Assembly: GCF_006716885.1 (NCBI RefSeq)
Contig: NZ_VFPU01000001.1
Location: 2,790,001 to 2,854,000 of the forward strand
Source of the DNA: Ornithinimicrobium humiphilum
Lineage (GTDB): Bacteria > Actinomycetota > Actinomycetes > Actinomycetales > Dermatophilaceae
Reading direction: 5' to 3'
Length of the DNA: 64,000 nt
Shown piece by piece: positions 53,422 through 61,765 of this stretch. The stretch's first letter is position 1. The number at the start of each line of letters is the position of its first letter. Position numbers and translations under genes: made by a program. The notes under the pieces were generated by a model. It was not told the DNA's origin. It was given only the letters and a program-made list of their open reading frames with translations, and did no database searches.

Positions 53422-54153
53422 TCAGCGGCCCCAGGTGACCGTCCGGTCCAGGACGTCGGCGTAGTGGCGCTCCATGTACTTGACGAACTCCCCCATGTGC
53501 TCGCTCATCGCCGCGTGCGAGCTGTCGCCGTCGTGGTCGTGGAGGGCCCCCAGGATGCGCTCGTGGGCGGCGAGGATGGCCTGGCGCCGGCGCTCGGGGT
53601 AGTCGACGCCCATGTGGGTGCCGTCGACGATGTCGATCAGGGCGTCGATGAGGAAGCCGTACATCGCGTTGCCCGACCCCCACGCGATGACCTCGTGGAA
53701 CTCGCGGTTGGTGGCCAGGAAGATCTCACGGTCGGTGAGGTTGTCCCGCATCTGGTCCACCGAGGACGTCAGGCGCGTCATCGCGTCCTCGTCCATGCGG
53801 CTCGCCGCGTGCCGGGCCATGATCGGCTCCAGGTCGTGCCGGGCCTCGACGATCATCGAGAACCGCGCGTCGCTGAACTGCAGCAGCAGCATCAGCCCGT
53901 TGGCCAGGTGGGTCGCGTCGGGCTGCTCGATCACCGGGCCGCCCCCCGGCCCCGGCTTGAGCGTCAGGATCCCCTGCAGCTCGAGGAAGCGCAGCGCCTC
54001 CCGCAGCGTGCCCCGGCCCACCCCGTAGTCCTCGAGCATCACCCGTTCGGGGGGCAGCCGGTCGCCGGCCGAAAATCCGCCCCGGTGGATCTCCTCCACC
54101 ACCCGTTTGGCCACGATCAACGCCGTCTTCTGCGGCCGGACCGTCGTAGGCAT
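53422..54153 (-). CDS. GntR-family (FadR subfamily, FCD) transcription regulator
   Basis: Protein of 243 aa from the ATG at 54153, which has AGAGAGG upstream; a GTG three codons earlier is possible. Winged helix: AGDRLPPERVMLEDYGVGRGTLREALRFLELQGI. The FCD effector domain carries metal/acid-binding residues (EARHDLEP, NREFHEVIAWGSGN, HERILGALHDHD with conserved His). FCD regulators usually sense carboxylic acids. It is the only regulator in the right half of the window. Candidate targets are the palindrome at 51700-51713 and its own AT-richer leader near 54181-54212. Confidence 0.9.
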   Translation of the reverse strand: MPTTVRPQKTALIVAKRVVEEIHRGGFSAGDRLPPERVMLEDYGVGRGTLREALRFLELQGILTLKPGPGGGPVIEQPDATHLANGLMLLLQFSDARFSMIVEARHDLEPIMARHAASRMDEDAMTRLTSSVDQMRDNLTDREIFLATNREFHEVIAWGSGNAMYGFLIDALIDIVDGTHMGVDYPERRRQAILAAHERILGALHDHDGDSSHAAMSEHMGEFVKYMERHYADVLDRTVTWGR

Positions 54154-54253
54154 CCCTGTCACCTCTCTGTCACGCAGACCGAACCTATCAATGATTCACA
54201 CCGTTAGCGGGTGGATCGTCCCCCCTGATGAGGGACGCCATGATGCCACCCGC

Positions 54254-55126
54254 TCAGCCCCCGTGGTCGTAGAAGCCGCGGCCGCTCTTCCGGCCCAGCC
54301 GGCCCGCGGCGACCATGTTGCGCAGGACCACCGGCGGGCGGAAGCGCTCGCCGTGCGCGGCGTGCAGACCCGTCAGGGCGTCGAGGTAGGTGTCGAGGCC
54401 GTTGAAGTCCCCGAGCTCCAGCGGACCCATGGGGTGGTTGAACGCGAGCCGGACGGCCTTGTCGATGTCCTCGGGGCTGGCCAGCCCCTCCTCGAGCATG
54501 TGCAGGGCCTCCATCCGCAGGATCGCCGAGATGCGGGAGGTCAGGAAGCCGGGGCTGTCCTTGAGGCAGACGACGGTCTCCTTGCCCAGCGAGCGGGCGA
54601 AGTCCTCCGCCCGGCGCAGGGTGTCTTCCGAGGTCTCCAGGCCCTTGACCAGCTCCACCAGCCGCATGAGGACCGCAGGGTTGAAGAAGTGCATGCCGAC
54701 CACGCGGGAGGCCCCCTCCCCCAGGACCGACCCGATCGCCGTGATCGACAGCTGCGAGGTGTTGGTGCCCAGGATGGCCTCGGCCGGCGCGTGCGCGGCG
54801 ACCTCCGTCATCACCTGGTGCTTGACCTCGAGGCGCTCCAGGACGGCCTCGACGACGACGTCCACCCCCTCGACCGCCTCGGGGATCCGGGTCGCGGGAG
54901 TGATCCGGCCGAGGATCTCCTCGCGCTGGTCGGTCTCGAGCCTGCCCGACCTGATGAAGCGGTCCAGGCTCGTCCCGATGGCGGCGAGCGCCGTCTCCAG
55001 GCGCTCGGGCGAGACGTCGACGAGGCGGACCTCGTGCCCGACCGTGGCGGCCAGCTGGGCGATGCCGCTCCCCATCACGCCGCCGCCGATGACCGCGACC
55101 TTCTGCACCGTGCCGTTGTCCGTCAT
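54254..55126 (-). CDS. 3-hydroxyacyl-CoA dehydrogenase (3-hydroxybutyryl-CoA type)
   Basis: NAD-dependent dehydrogenase of 290 aa. NAD loop VIGGGVMGSGIAQL (about 12-25), NTSQLSITAIG, catalytic His in GMHFFNPAVLMRLVELVKG, and the C-terminal domain signature KDSPGFLTSRI, GPLELGDFNGLDTYL. Size and wording match PaaH/Hbd. It lies 4 bp after the thiolase gene and supplies the penultimate beta-oxidation step of the pathway. Confidence 0.94.
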   Translation of the reverse strand: MTDNGTVQKVAVIGGGVMGSGIAQLAATVGHEVRLVDVSPERLETALAAIGTSLDRFIRSGRLETDQREEILGRITPATRIPEAVEGVDVVVEAVLERLEVKHQVMTEVAAHAPAEAILGTNTSQLSITAIGSVLGEGASRVVGMHFFNPAVLMRLVELVKGLETSEDTLRRAEDFARSLGKETVVCLKDSPGFLTSRISAILRMEALHMLEEGLASPEDIDKAVRLAFNHPMGPLELGDFNGLDTYLDALTGLHAAHGERFRPPVVLRNMVAAGRLGRKSGRGFYDHGG

Positions 55127-55130
55127 GTCC

Positions 55131-56318
55131 TCAGAGCCTTTCGATGATCGTCGCGTTCGCCATGCCCGAGCCCTCGCACATGGCCTGCAGGCCGTAGCGG
55201 CCCCCGGTGGCCTCGAGATGGTTGAGCAGGGTGGTCATGAGCCGGGTCCCGGAAGCGCCCAGCGGGTGACCCAGGGCGATCGCGCCGCCCCGGGGGTTGA
55301 GCCGGTCGAAGGGGAGGCCGATCTCGCGCTGCCAGGCCAGCGGCACCGAGGCGAAGGCCTCGTTGACCTCGGCGACGTCGATGTCCTCGACGCCGAGCCC
55401 GGCCCGCTCCAGCACCATGCGGGTGGCGGCGATCGGCCCGGTGAGCATGAGCAGCGGGTCGTCGCCGATCACGCTCATCGAGATGATCCGCGCCCGCGGG
55501 CGCAGCCCGAGCCGCTCGGCCGCCTGCTCGCTGGTCACCAGGAGGGCCGAGGCGCCGTCGGCGAGCTGGGAGGAGTTGCCCGGCGTCACGCCCCAGCGGA
55601 TCTGCGGGAAGCGCTGCTCGTCCTCCTCGCGGCGGAAGACCGTGGGCAGACCGGCCAGCTTCTGGGCCGTCGTCCCCTCCCGGATCGTCTCGTCCTCGGT
55701 GAAGGTCGCGCCCGTGCCGTCCATGAGGTCGACCGGGACGATCTCCCGGGCGAAGTGGCCGCTGCGCCGGGCCTCGGCCGCGCGTGCGTGGGACTCCACG
55801 GCGTAGGCGTCCATCTCCTCGCGGCTGATCCCCCACTTCGCCGCGACCAGCTCGGCCGCGACGCCCTGGAAGGTCAGGCCGGGGGCGTAGCGCTCCCTGA
55901 CCGAGGGCCCGAAGACGTCCGCGTCGCCGCGGGCCGATCCCATGGGGACGCGACTCATGCTCTCGACGCCGCCCGCGATCACGACGTCATGGCAGCCCGA
56001 CATGATCGCCTGGGCGGCGAAGTGGACGGCCTGCTGGCTGGAGCCGCACCGGCGGTCGATGGTGGTCGCCGGCACGTGGGAGGGATAGCCCGCGCCGAGC
56101 CAGGCGATGCGGCCGGGACAGGCCGCCTGCTCGCCCCCCTGGCTCACGCAACCGATCATCACGTCCTCGACGACGCCCGGGTCGATGCCGGACCGGTCGA
56201 CCAGTCCCTCGAGGGTCTGGCGGAGCAGCTCGACCGCGTGCACCCCGGAGAGCCCTCCCCCGGGCTTGCCGCGGCCCGTGCCGGTGCGGACGGCCTCGAC
56301 GATGACGGCGCTCTGCAT
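55131..56318 (-). CDS. Acetyl-CoA acyltransferase (thiolase)
   Basis: Thiolase of 395 aa. Nucleophile C91 (IDRRCGSSQQA), His in NEAFASVPLAW region, GGAIALGHPLGASG, and the C-terminal Cys/Gly loop MCEGSGMANA. All catalytic elements of degradative thiolases are present. Together with the hydroxyacyl-CoA dehydrogenase it shortens the acyl chain left after ring opening. Confidence 0.94.
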   Translation of the reverse strand: MQSAVIVEAVRTGTGRGKPGGGLSGVHAVELLRQTLEGLVDRSGIDPGVVEDVMIGCVSQGGEQAACPGRIAWLGAGYPSHVPATTIDRRCGSSQQAVHFAAQAIMSGCHDVVIAGGVESMSRVPMGSARGDADVFGPSVRERYAPGLTFQGVAAELVAAKWGISREEMDAYAVESHARAAEARRSGHFAREIVPVDLMDGTGATFTEDETIREGTTAQKLAGLPTVFRREEDEQRFPQIRWGVTPGNSSQLADGASALLVTSEQAAERLGLRPRARIISMSVIGDDPLLMLTGPIAATRMVLERAGLGVEDIDVAEVNEAFASVPLAWQREIGLPFDRLNPRGGAIALGHPLGASGTRLMTTLLNHLEATGGRYGLQAMCEGSGMANATIIERL

Positions 56319-56367
56319 GCTGGTCCTTCCGTGGTGTGTGGGGTCGCGGTGCGCGACGGGTCTGGGG

Positions 56368-57177
56368 TCAGCCGCGGGCGGCGGCGCGGGCCTCGAGCGG
56401 GGCGAGGATCTCGGCGAGGTTTCCCCCGAGGATCCGGGCGGTGTCGTCGCCCCCCAGGCCGAGATCGCCGATCGCGGTGATCTCGCGGGCTGGGTCGGCG
56501 GTGGGCCAGTCGGAGGCGAAGACGACGCGGTCCGGCCCGTGGACGCGCACGAAGTCGCGCACCCAGGCCGGGTCCAGCTCCGCCAGGCCGGGCGGCCAGG
56601 AGGTGTCGACGAGGATGCCCGAGCCGCGGACGAGCTCCGACGCCTCGTCCAGGCTGTGGTAGCCGCCGAAGTGGCAGGCCAGGACGTTGAGGTGGGGCAC
56701 GGCCCGCGCCAGCGCCACGAGCAGGTCGGCGCTGCTGCCGGGGACGGGCCGTCGGTCACCGCCGGTCCCGACGTGGATGACGACGAGCATGCCGGGGTCG
56801 AGGGCGTCGAGCCGCTCGACCAGGCGCGGGTCGTCCAGGCCGAAGCCCTGGTAGAGCGGGTGCACCTTGATGCCGACCAGCCCGTGCTCGCGGAGCAACC
56901 GCACGTTGTCCTCGACGGGCAGGTCGACGTGGACGGCGCCCAGGGGGACGATGTCCGGCGCGGCGATCGACGAGCTGAAGCGGCAGACCTTCTCCACGGC
57001 GGCGGCGTCGTTGGCGACGCCGAGCACGACGGAACGGTCCACGCCCGAGGCCGCCATCGAGGATCGGAGGCCGGCCAGCGTGCCGTCGCCGACGTGCGAG
57101 AAGCCGGTCTCGTTGCCGGCGAGCGCGCGGTGCGCGACCTTGTCCGGCCAGACGTGGGTGTGGGCGTCGATGATCAC
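56368..57177 (-). CDS. Amidohydrolase family 2 protein
   Basis: TIM-barrel hydrolase of 269 aa. The H-x-H metal site is DAHTHVWPD near residues 5-13; further ligands are in VIHVGTGG, LACHFGGYHS and VVFASDWPTAD. Shorter than the paralogous protein at 39261 and closer to the classical ACMSD branch. The GTG start overlaps the acyl-CoA dehydrogenase stop (57174-57177), so they are coupled. Confidence 0.86.
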   Translation of the reverse strand: MIIDAHTHVWPDKVAHRALAGNETGFSHVGDGTLAGLRSSMAASGVDRSVVLGVANDAAAVEKVCRFSSSIAAPDIVPLGAVHVDLPVEDNVRLLREHGLVGIKVHPLYQGFGLDDPRLVERLDALDPGMLVVIHVGTGGDRRPVPGSSADLLVALARAVPHLNVLACHFGGYHSLDEASELVRGSGILVDTSWPPGLAELDPAWVRDFVRVHGPDRVVFASDWPTADPAREITAIGDLGLGGDDTARILGGNLAEILAPLEARAAARG

Positions 57178-58304
57178 AGGTACTCCCCCGGCAGGTCGCG
57201 GGCGATCGTCAGCTTGAGCACCTCGTTGGCACCCTCGTAGATGCGCATCGGGCGGGCCTCGCGGGCGTAGCGCTCGATGTCCGAGCCCGCGATCAGCCCG
57301 AAGCGGCCCATGACCTGCACGCACCGGTCGGTGACGCGGCCGGCGGCCTCGGTGGCGGCCACCTTGGCCAGCGACGTCGCCGAGATGGCCCTGAGCGGCT
57401 CCTCGCGGGCGAGCCAGGCCGCGTGGTAGGTCACCCAGCGCGCCTGCTCGAGGTCGATCTTCGCCTCCGCCAGCAGGGCCGCGACGGCCTCGACGCGGGC
57501 CAATGGACGGCCCTTGTTCTGCCGTTCCTGGGTATGCCGCACCGCCACGGCGAGGGCGGCCTCGGCCAGGCCCACGGCGGCGGCGCCCACCGAGGCGCGG
57601 AAGATCGCCAGCGTGCCGAGGGCGGCCTCGAGGCCGCGGCCCGGCTCGCCGAGGCGGGCGGTGTCATCGACCCGGACGTCCTCGAGGAGGACCTCACCGA
57701 TGACGTGAGGCGCCATCAGGTCGGGCGTCCGCCCGAAGGAGACGCCCGGGGTGTCCTTGGGCACGAGCACCAGGGAGAGCCCGACGTCCTCGCGCACGAG
57801 CACGGCATACACGTCGGCGTAGGGGGCGTTGGAGATGAACGACTTGGCGCCGTTGATCACGTAGGAGCCGCCGTCGCGCGTCATCGTGGTGGTGATGCCG
57901 CGCAGGTCGGACCCGGTCTGCGGCTCGGTGAGGGCGACCGCGGCGAGGGCGTCCATGGAGGCGATCCCGGGCAGCCAGCGAGCCTTCTGCTCCGGGGTGC
58001 CGACGGTGGCGATGGCGTTGCTGCCGATGCCCTGGAGCGCGAAGAGCGCGTCCGCCGCCGAGCTGGCACCCATGAGCTGCTCGCGCACGAGGGCGATCGC
58101 CAGCGGGTCGAGGCGCTCGGTCTCACCGCCGAACTCGGCCGGGACCATGAGGCGGGCCAGGCCGCTCTCCCGCAGGATCGAGCGCAGCTCGTCGGTGAGC
58201 AGGTTGGCCTCGTCCCACACGTGGGCGTGGGGGCGCACCTGGCGCGCGACCTCGGCCGCGCGCTCCTGGATGCGTCGCTCCTGCGGGGAGAGGGAGAAGT
58301 CCAT
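57174..58304 (-). CDS. Acyl-CoA dehydrogenase
   Basis: FAD enzyme of 376 aa. VALTEPQTGSDLRGITTT and YVINGAKSFISNAPYAD bind FAD and substrate, the C-terminal helix carries RFGLIAGSDIERYAREARPM, and the base is E357 in IYEGANEVLKLTIARDL. The usual R-x-x-F-G-x-P helix is altered to RQNKGRPLARVEAV, which may signal an unusual acyl group. It follows the CoA ligase gene by 42 bp and precedes the amidohydrolase with an overlap. Confidence 0.91.
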   Translation of the reverse strand: MDFSLSPQERRIQERAAEVARQVRPHAHVWDEANLLTDELRSILRESGLARLMVPAEFGGETERLDPLAIALVREQLMGASSAADALFALQGIGSNAIATVGTPEQKARWLPGIASMDALAAVALTEPQTGSDLRGITTTMTRDGGSYVINGAKSFISNAPYADVYAVLVREDVGLSLVLVPKDTPGVSFGRTPDLMAPHVIGEVLLEDVRVDDTARLGEPGRGLEAALGTLAIFRASVGAAAVGLAEAALAVAVRHTQERQNKGRPLARVEAVAALLAEAKIDLEQARWVTYHAAWLAREEPLRAISATSLAKVAATEAAGRVTDRCVQVMGRFGLIAGSDIERYAREARPMRIYEGANEVLKLTIARDLPGEYL

Positions 58305-58346
58305 GCCGTCCTCGGGGTAGGTGGTGTCGTCGGGTGGGTGGGTGAG

Positions 58347-60005
58347 CTATCGGGCCGCGGCCGTCGCGGTCCGGTCCAGCGCGCCCTCGCGGCCGGCCGC
58401 ACGCAGCGGGGCCTTCTGGAGCTTGCCGGAGGGGGTGGTGGGCAGGGTGTCGGCGAGCTTGAGGAAACGGGGCACCGCGAAGGCCGGGATCCGGGTGTCG
58501 AAGTAGGCCCAGAGCTCCTCGGCGTCGGCCTCGGCGCCGTCGGCCAGCACGACGACCGCCATCACCTCGTCCTCGGCGCCGATGCCGTCGGCCGGCACGG
58601 CCACGACCGCGCACTCGGCGACCGCGGGATGGCCCAGGATGGCCTGCTCCACCTCGTAGGAGCTGATGTTCTCGCCCCTGCGCCGGATGGCGTCCTTGAG
58701 CCGGTCGACGAAGTAGTACCAGCCCTCCTCGTCCTTGCGCAGGCCGTCACCGGTGTGGAACCAGCCGTTGCGCATCGCCTCGAAGGACTTCTCGGGCATG
58801 TTGTAGTAACCGCTGCAGATGGTCCACGGCACCTTGGGCCGCACCACGAGCTCGCCGACCTCGCCGACCGGCACCTCCGTGTCGGTGAGCGGGTCCACGA
58901 GCTGGACCTCGAACCAGTCGGCGACCTCCAGCCCCACCGCACCGGGCGGACGGGGCACGCCGTAGGGCGTGAGGATCGGCATCGACACCTCGGTGAGGCC
59001 GAAGTTCTCCACGAGCTCCTCGATGCCGAAGCGCGCCTTGAACTCCTCGGCCACGCGCGAGGGGTTGGGCACCGCCCAGACGCACCTGAGCTGGTTGTCG
59101 CCGTCGTCCTCGGCGGGCGGCTGCTTCCACAGGAAGTCCGACATCACGCCGACGAGGTTGGTGACGGTGGCGCCGCTATCGCGGATCCAGGTCGTCCAGC
59201 GGCTGGCGCTGAAGCGCTCGTGCAGGACGAAGCGACAGCCCTTGATGAGCGCGGGATAGGCGGCCAGGAACTGCGCGTTGCCGTGGAAGAGGGGCCCGAC
59301 GGAGAGGTAGACGTCGTCCTCGGCGAGGCGGACGAGCGAGGCGCCCTGGTCGGCGAAGAAGTAGAGCTGGGAGTGCGACATCGCCACGCCCTTGGACAGG
59401 CCCGTGGTGCCCGAGGTGAAGAAGATCCCCGCCAGGTCGCGGTAGTCCGCCTCCGGGAGCTCGACCTTGGACTGCGTGCAGAGCAGTGCCGAGAACGGCT
59501 CGGCGTCGAAGCCGGCCTCCTCCAGCGCCACGACGGCGGGCGCGACCTCGGGGTCCTCCCCGACGACGTAGAAGCGGCGCACCGCCCGGCACTCGTCGGC
59601 GGACTCGACGAAGCGGTCGGCGAACTCCGGGGTGATCACGGCGGCCGACGGCTCGACGGTGCGCACCTGGTGCTCCAGGAACGACCCCCGGTATGCCGTG
59701 TTGATCGGCACCTCGGCCATGCCGGCGAGGTTGGCGCCGAACCACGCCAGGATGTAGTCCGGGTTGTTGGGCATCATGATGACGACGCGGTCGCCGCGGG
59801 CGTGGCCGCGCGCCAGCAGGCCCGAGCCGATGCGCTCGGCGAGGTCGAGGACCTCCCCGTAGGTGAGGGTGACGCCCCAGGTGGGTGCGTCGAGGAAGAT
59901 CTTGTCCGGGTGCCGGGCGGTGCGGGTGCGCAGCACGCGGGGCAGGGTCCAGTCGGCCTGGTCGGGGTCGGTGGCGTGGTGGTCGCGGTAGGTCAGGGGT
60001 GCCAC
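58347..60005 (-). CDS. Acyl-CoA ligase (ANL superfamily, CaiC-like)
   Basis: AMP-forming CoA ligase of 552 aa. The P-loop-like motif is FFTSGTTGLSKGVAMSH, followed by A5-like NFGLTEVSMPI and A7/A8 WFHTGDGLRKDEEGWYYFVDRLKDAIRRRGENIS, with the catalytic Lys region TPSGKLQKAPLR near the end. It resembles carnitine/crotonobetaine and other carboxylate CoA ligases. Probably activates the imported acid. Its stop precedes the acyl-CoA dehydrogenase start by 42 bp; the BadI-like crotonase ends one base upstream. Confidence 0.92.
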   Translation of the reverse strand: MAPLTYRDHHATDPDQADWTLPRVLRTRTARHPDKIFLDAPTWGVTLTYGEVLDLAERIGSGLLARGHARGDRVVIMMPNNPDYILAWFGANLAGMAEVPINTAYRGSFLEHQVRTVEPSAAVITPEFADRFVESADECRAVRRFYVVGEDPEVAPAVVALEEAGFDAEPFSALLCTQSKVELPEADYRDLAGIFFTSGTTGLSKGVAMSHSQLYFFADQGASLVRLAEDDVYLSVGPLFHGNAQFLAAYPALIKGCRFVLHERFSASRWTTWIRDSGATVTNLVGVMSDFLWKQPPAEDDGDNQLRCVWAVPNPSRVAEEFKARFGIEELVENFGLTEVSMPILTPYGVPRPPGAVGLEVADWFEVQLVDPLTDTEVPVGEVGELVVRPKVPWTICSGYYNMPEKSFEAMRNGWFHTGDGLRKDEEGWYYFVDRLKDAIRRRGENISSYEVEQAILGHPAVAECAVVAVPADGIGAEDEVMAVVVLADGAEADAEELWAYFDTRIPAFAVPRFLKLADTLPTTPSGKLQKAPLRAAGREGALDRTATAAAR

Positions 60006-60006
60006 G

Positions 60007-60816
60007 TCAGAGATCTCCTCGGGTGGTGAAGGAGGGGCGCCGCTTCTCGAGGAAGGCGGTGGCGCCCTCGCGCATGTCCTTGGAACCGATGGCCTGGACG
60101 AGCATCCCCAGGCCGCTCACGTAGTTGTCCCGCGCCGAGTTCCACCACAGGTTCGAGGAGATCTTGGCGATCTCCAGGTAGCGCGGGCTCATCTGGGCCA
60201 GCTGCGCGACGATCCCGTCGACGGCTGCCTCGAGCTCGCCGTCGGGGACGACACGGTTGATCCAGCCCATCTCGAGGGCCTCCCGGGCGGGATAGCGGCC
60301 GCAGAGGAAGGCCACCTCCTTGGCACGCTTCTCACCGATCGTCATCGCGAGCATGTTGGTGCCGCCGAGCACGGGAGCGCTGCCGATCTTGACGCCGGTC
60401 TGGCCGAACCACGCCGACTCGACGGCCACCGCGAGGTCGCAGGCCACGACGAGCTCGTTGCCGCCGCCGGCGGCGACGCCGTTGACGGCGGCGATGACGG
60501 GCTGGGGCGCGGTGCGGATCTGCTCGAAGAGCTCGAGGCTGCCGAAGAACATCGAGCGCAGCTCGTGGACGTCCGGCTCGGCGAGGTTGGCGAGGAAGCC
60601 TCCCGCGCAGAAGGAGTCCTGGGTGCCGGTGATCACGATGGCGGTGACGTCGCTCGCGGCCGCCTGCTTGATGGCCGCCACGATCGAGGCGCACATCTGG
60701 GGGTCGTAGGCGTTCTTGCGGTCCGGCCGGTTGAGCGTGATCCAGGTGGCCCCGGCCCGCTCGGCGACGAGGACGTCGTCCTGCTGCTTGGCGTCCCGGT
60801 GGTCGGTGTCAGTCAC
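60007..60816 (-). CDS. Crotonase-family protein of the BadI/MenB type, possible ring-opening hydrolase
   Basis: Product of 269 aa. From the middle on it follows BadI (2-ketocyclohexanecarboxyl-CoA hydrolase) and MenB: GGGNELVVACDLAVAVES, WFGQTGVKIGS, GEKRAKEVAFLCGRYPAREALEMGWINRVVP, and the tail REGATAFLEKRRPSF. Unlike classical hydratases the second PE glutamate is absent, but the Asp that follows GS in BadI is replaced here (GSAPVL). The reaction is therefore uncertain: ring hydrolysis, a related C-C cleavage or a hydratase variant. Its GTG overlaps the duplicated protein (copy 2) by 8 bp. Confidence 0.85.
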   Translation of the reverse strand: MTDTDHRDAKQQDDVLVAERAGATWITLNRPDRKNAYDPQMCASIVAAIKQAAASDVTAIVITGTQDSFCAGGFLANLAEPDVHELRSMFFGSLELFEQIRTAPQPVIAAVNGVAAGGGNELVVACDLAVAVESAWFGQTGVKIGSAPVLGGTNMLAMTIGEKRAKEVAFLCGRYPAREALEMGWINRVVPDGELEAAVDGIVAQLAQMSPRYLEIAKISSNLWWNSARDNYVSGLGMLVQAIGSKDMREGATAFLEKRRPSFTTRGDL

Positions 60817-61690
60817 GGGCGGGCTCCTTCGTGTCGTCGTTCCAGGCCACCAGGAGGGCCGCCGCCTCCTGGCAGGTCATCCCCTCGCTCACCCCCGCGG
60901 CGCGGGCGAGGTCGCTGACGGCACTGATGATCCCGGTCTCCCAGCTGCTCAGGGCGTCACCCATGCGGGCGGTCCGCGCGTCGACGGTCGCGCCCGGGAC
61001 GCCCTGGGCGTCCAGGACGGGCAGGGCGGCCACCCCGGACCGCTCGCGACCCATCCCGCCGTCGGAGCAGATGTAGGCGTGCGGGTGCACCTTCTCCAGG
61101 TAGGGGACGGCGCTGCGCCCGGTGTGCCCGGCGGTGACCAGCACCGTGGCGCCCCGGTCCTCGGGCAGGCCGAAGGCGATGGAGTCGGTGCACACCACCG
61201 ACCGCCCGGACGGGTGCTCCAGCATGGTGCGGCGGTTGGTCACCTCGGACGCGGACGCCGGGTGCTCGGACCGACCGGCCAGCATGGCGCGGGCGGCCTC
61301 CTCGACCGTCTGGCCCTCACGGACGCCGAGGTCCCGGGCGGGCTGGTTGAGGAAGGAGATCCGGCCGTGCGTCCACACGTCGACCCCGTCGCCCAGGCGG
61401 ACGCCGCTGACGTCCACGGTCGCCGCCGGAAGGTCGAGCGCCTCGAGGTACCAGAGGCCCGCGATCGAGGCGCCCTGCGGACCGACGGCGCAGTCCAGCC
61501 CGATCGCGCCGGCGGGCGCCTTCTCGGCGATGAAGCGCGCCGGCAGCACGCCGGTGTAGGAAGCGTTCACCACGACGTCGCGGCCGCGGTTCACCTCGTC
61601 GACGTGGTAGGCCGAGTCGACGGCGACGACCTGGGCGTGCCCCAGGTCGAGCACGACCCGCTGGCCCGCTGCGTTGCGCTGCTCGTCCAC
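60809..61690 (-). CDS. Internally duplicated protein of unknown function, copy 2
   Basis: Product of 293 aa from the GTG at 61690, which has GGAGGAGAGG upstream; a GTG at 61726 would add 12 residues. It has the two-halves architecture of copy 1: half one DSAYHVDE, VNASYTGVLPARFI, GAIGLDCAVGPQGASIAGLW, LGDGVD; half two TDSIAFGLPED, VTAGHTGRSAVPYL, HAYICSDGGMGRERSGVAAL, MGDAL. Each half ends in EAAxxL. It overlaps the BadI-like crotonase gene by 8 bp, the same pairing as copy 1 with its crotonase. Site e of the shared operator lies 56 bp upstream. Confidence 0.8.
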   Translation of the reverse strand: MDEQRNAAGQRVVLDLGHAQVVAVDSAYHVDEVNRGRDVVVNASYTGVLPARFIAEKAPAGAIGLDCAVGPQGASIAGLWYLEALDLPAATVDVSGVRLGDGVDVWTHGRISFLNQPARDLGVREGQTVEEAARAMLAGRSEHPASASEVTNRRTMLEHPSGRSVVCTDSIAFGLPEDRGATVLVTAGHTGRSAVPYLEKVHPHAYICSDGGMGRERSGVAALPVLDAQGVPGATVDARTARMGDALSSWETGIISAVSDLARAAGVSEGMTCQEAAALLVAWNDDTKEPARD

Positions 61691-61745
61691 GATGGCACCG
61701 ACCTCTCCTCCGGGGTCGCCCCTCACGGGCGACCGACTGTGAACA

Positions 61746-61759
61746 GAATAATGATATTC
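61746..61759. promoter_or_regulatory. Operator-like site e
   Basis: GAATAATGATATTC: arms GAATA/TATTC around ATGA, containing ATAATGAT as in sites a to d. It lies upstream of duplicated-protein copy 2 and just after the thiolase-like gene. Confidence 0.5.
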
Positions 61760-61765
61760 AACGAT

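Noticed and set aside
61746..61765. AT-rich gap as an IS or phage attachment site
   Set aside because: No target duplication, transposase or integrase is nearby; the motif fits the other four operator-like sites better.
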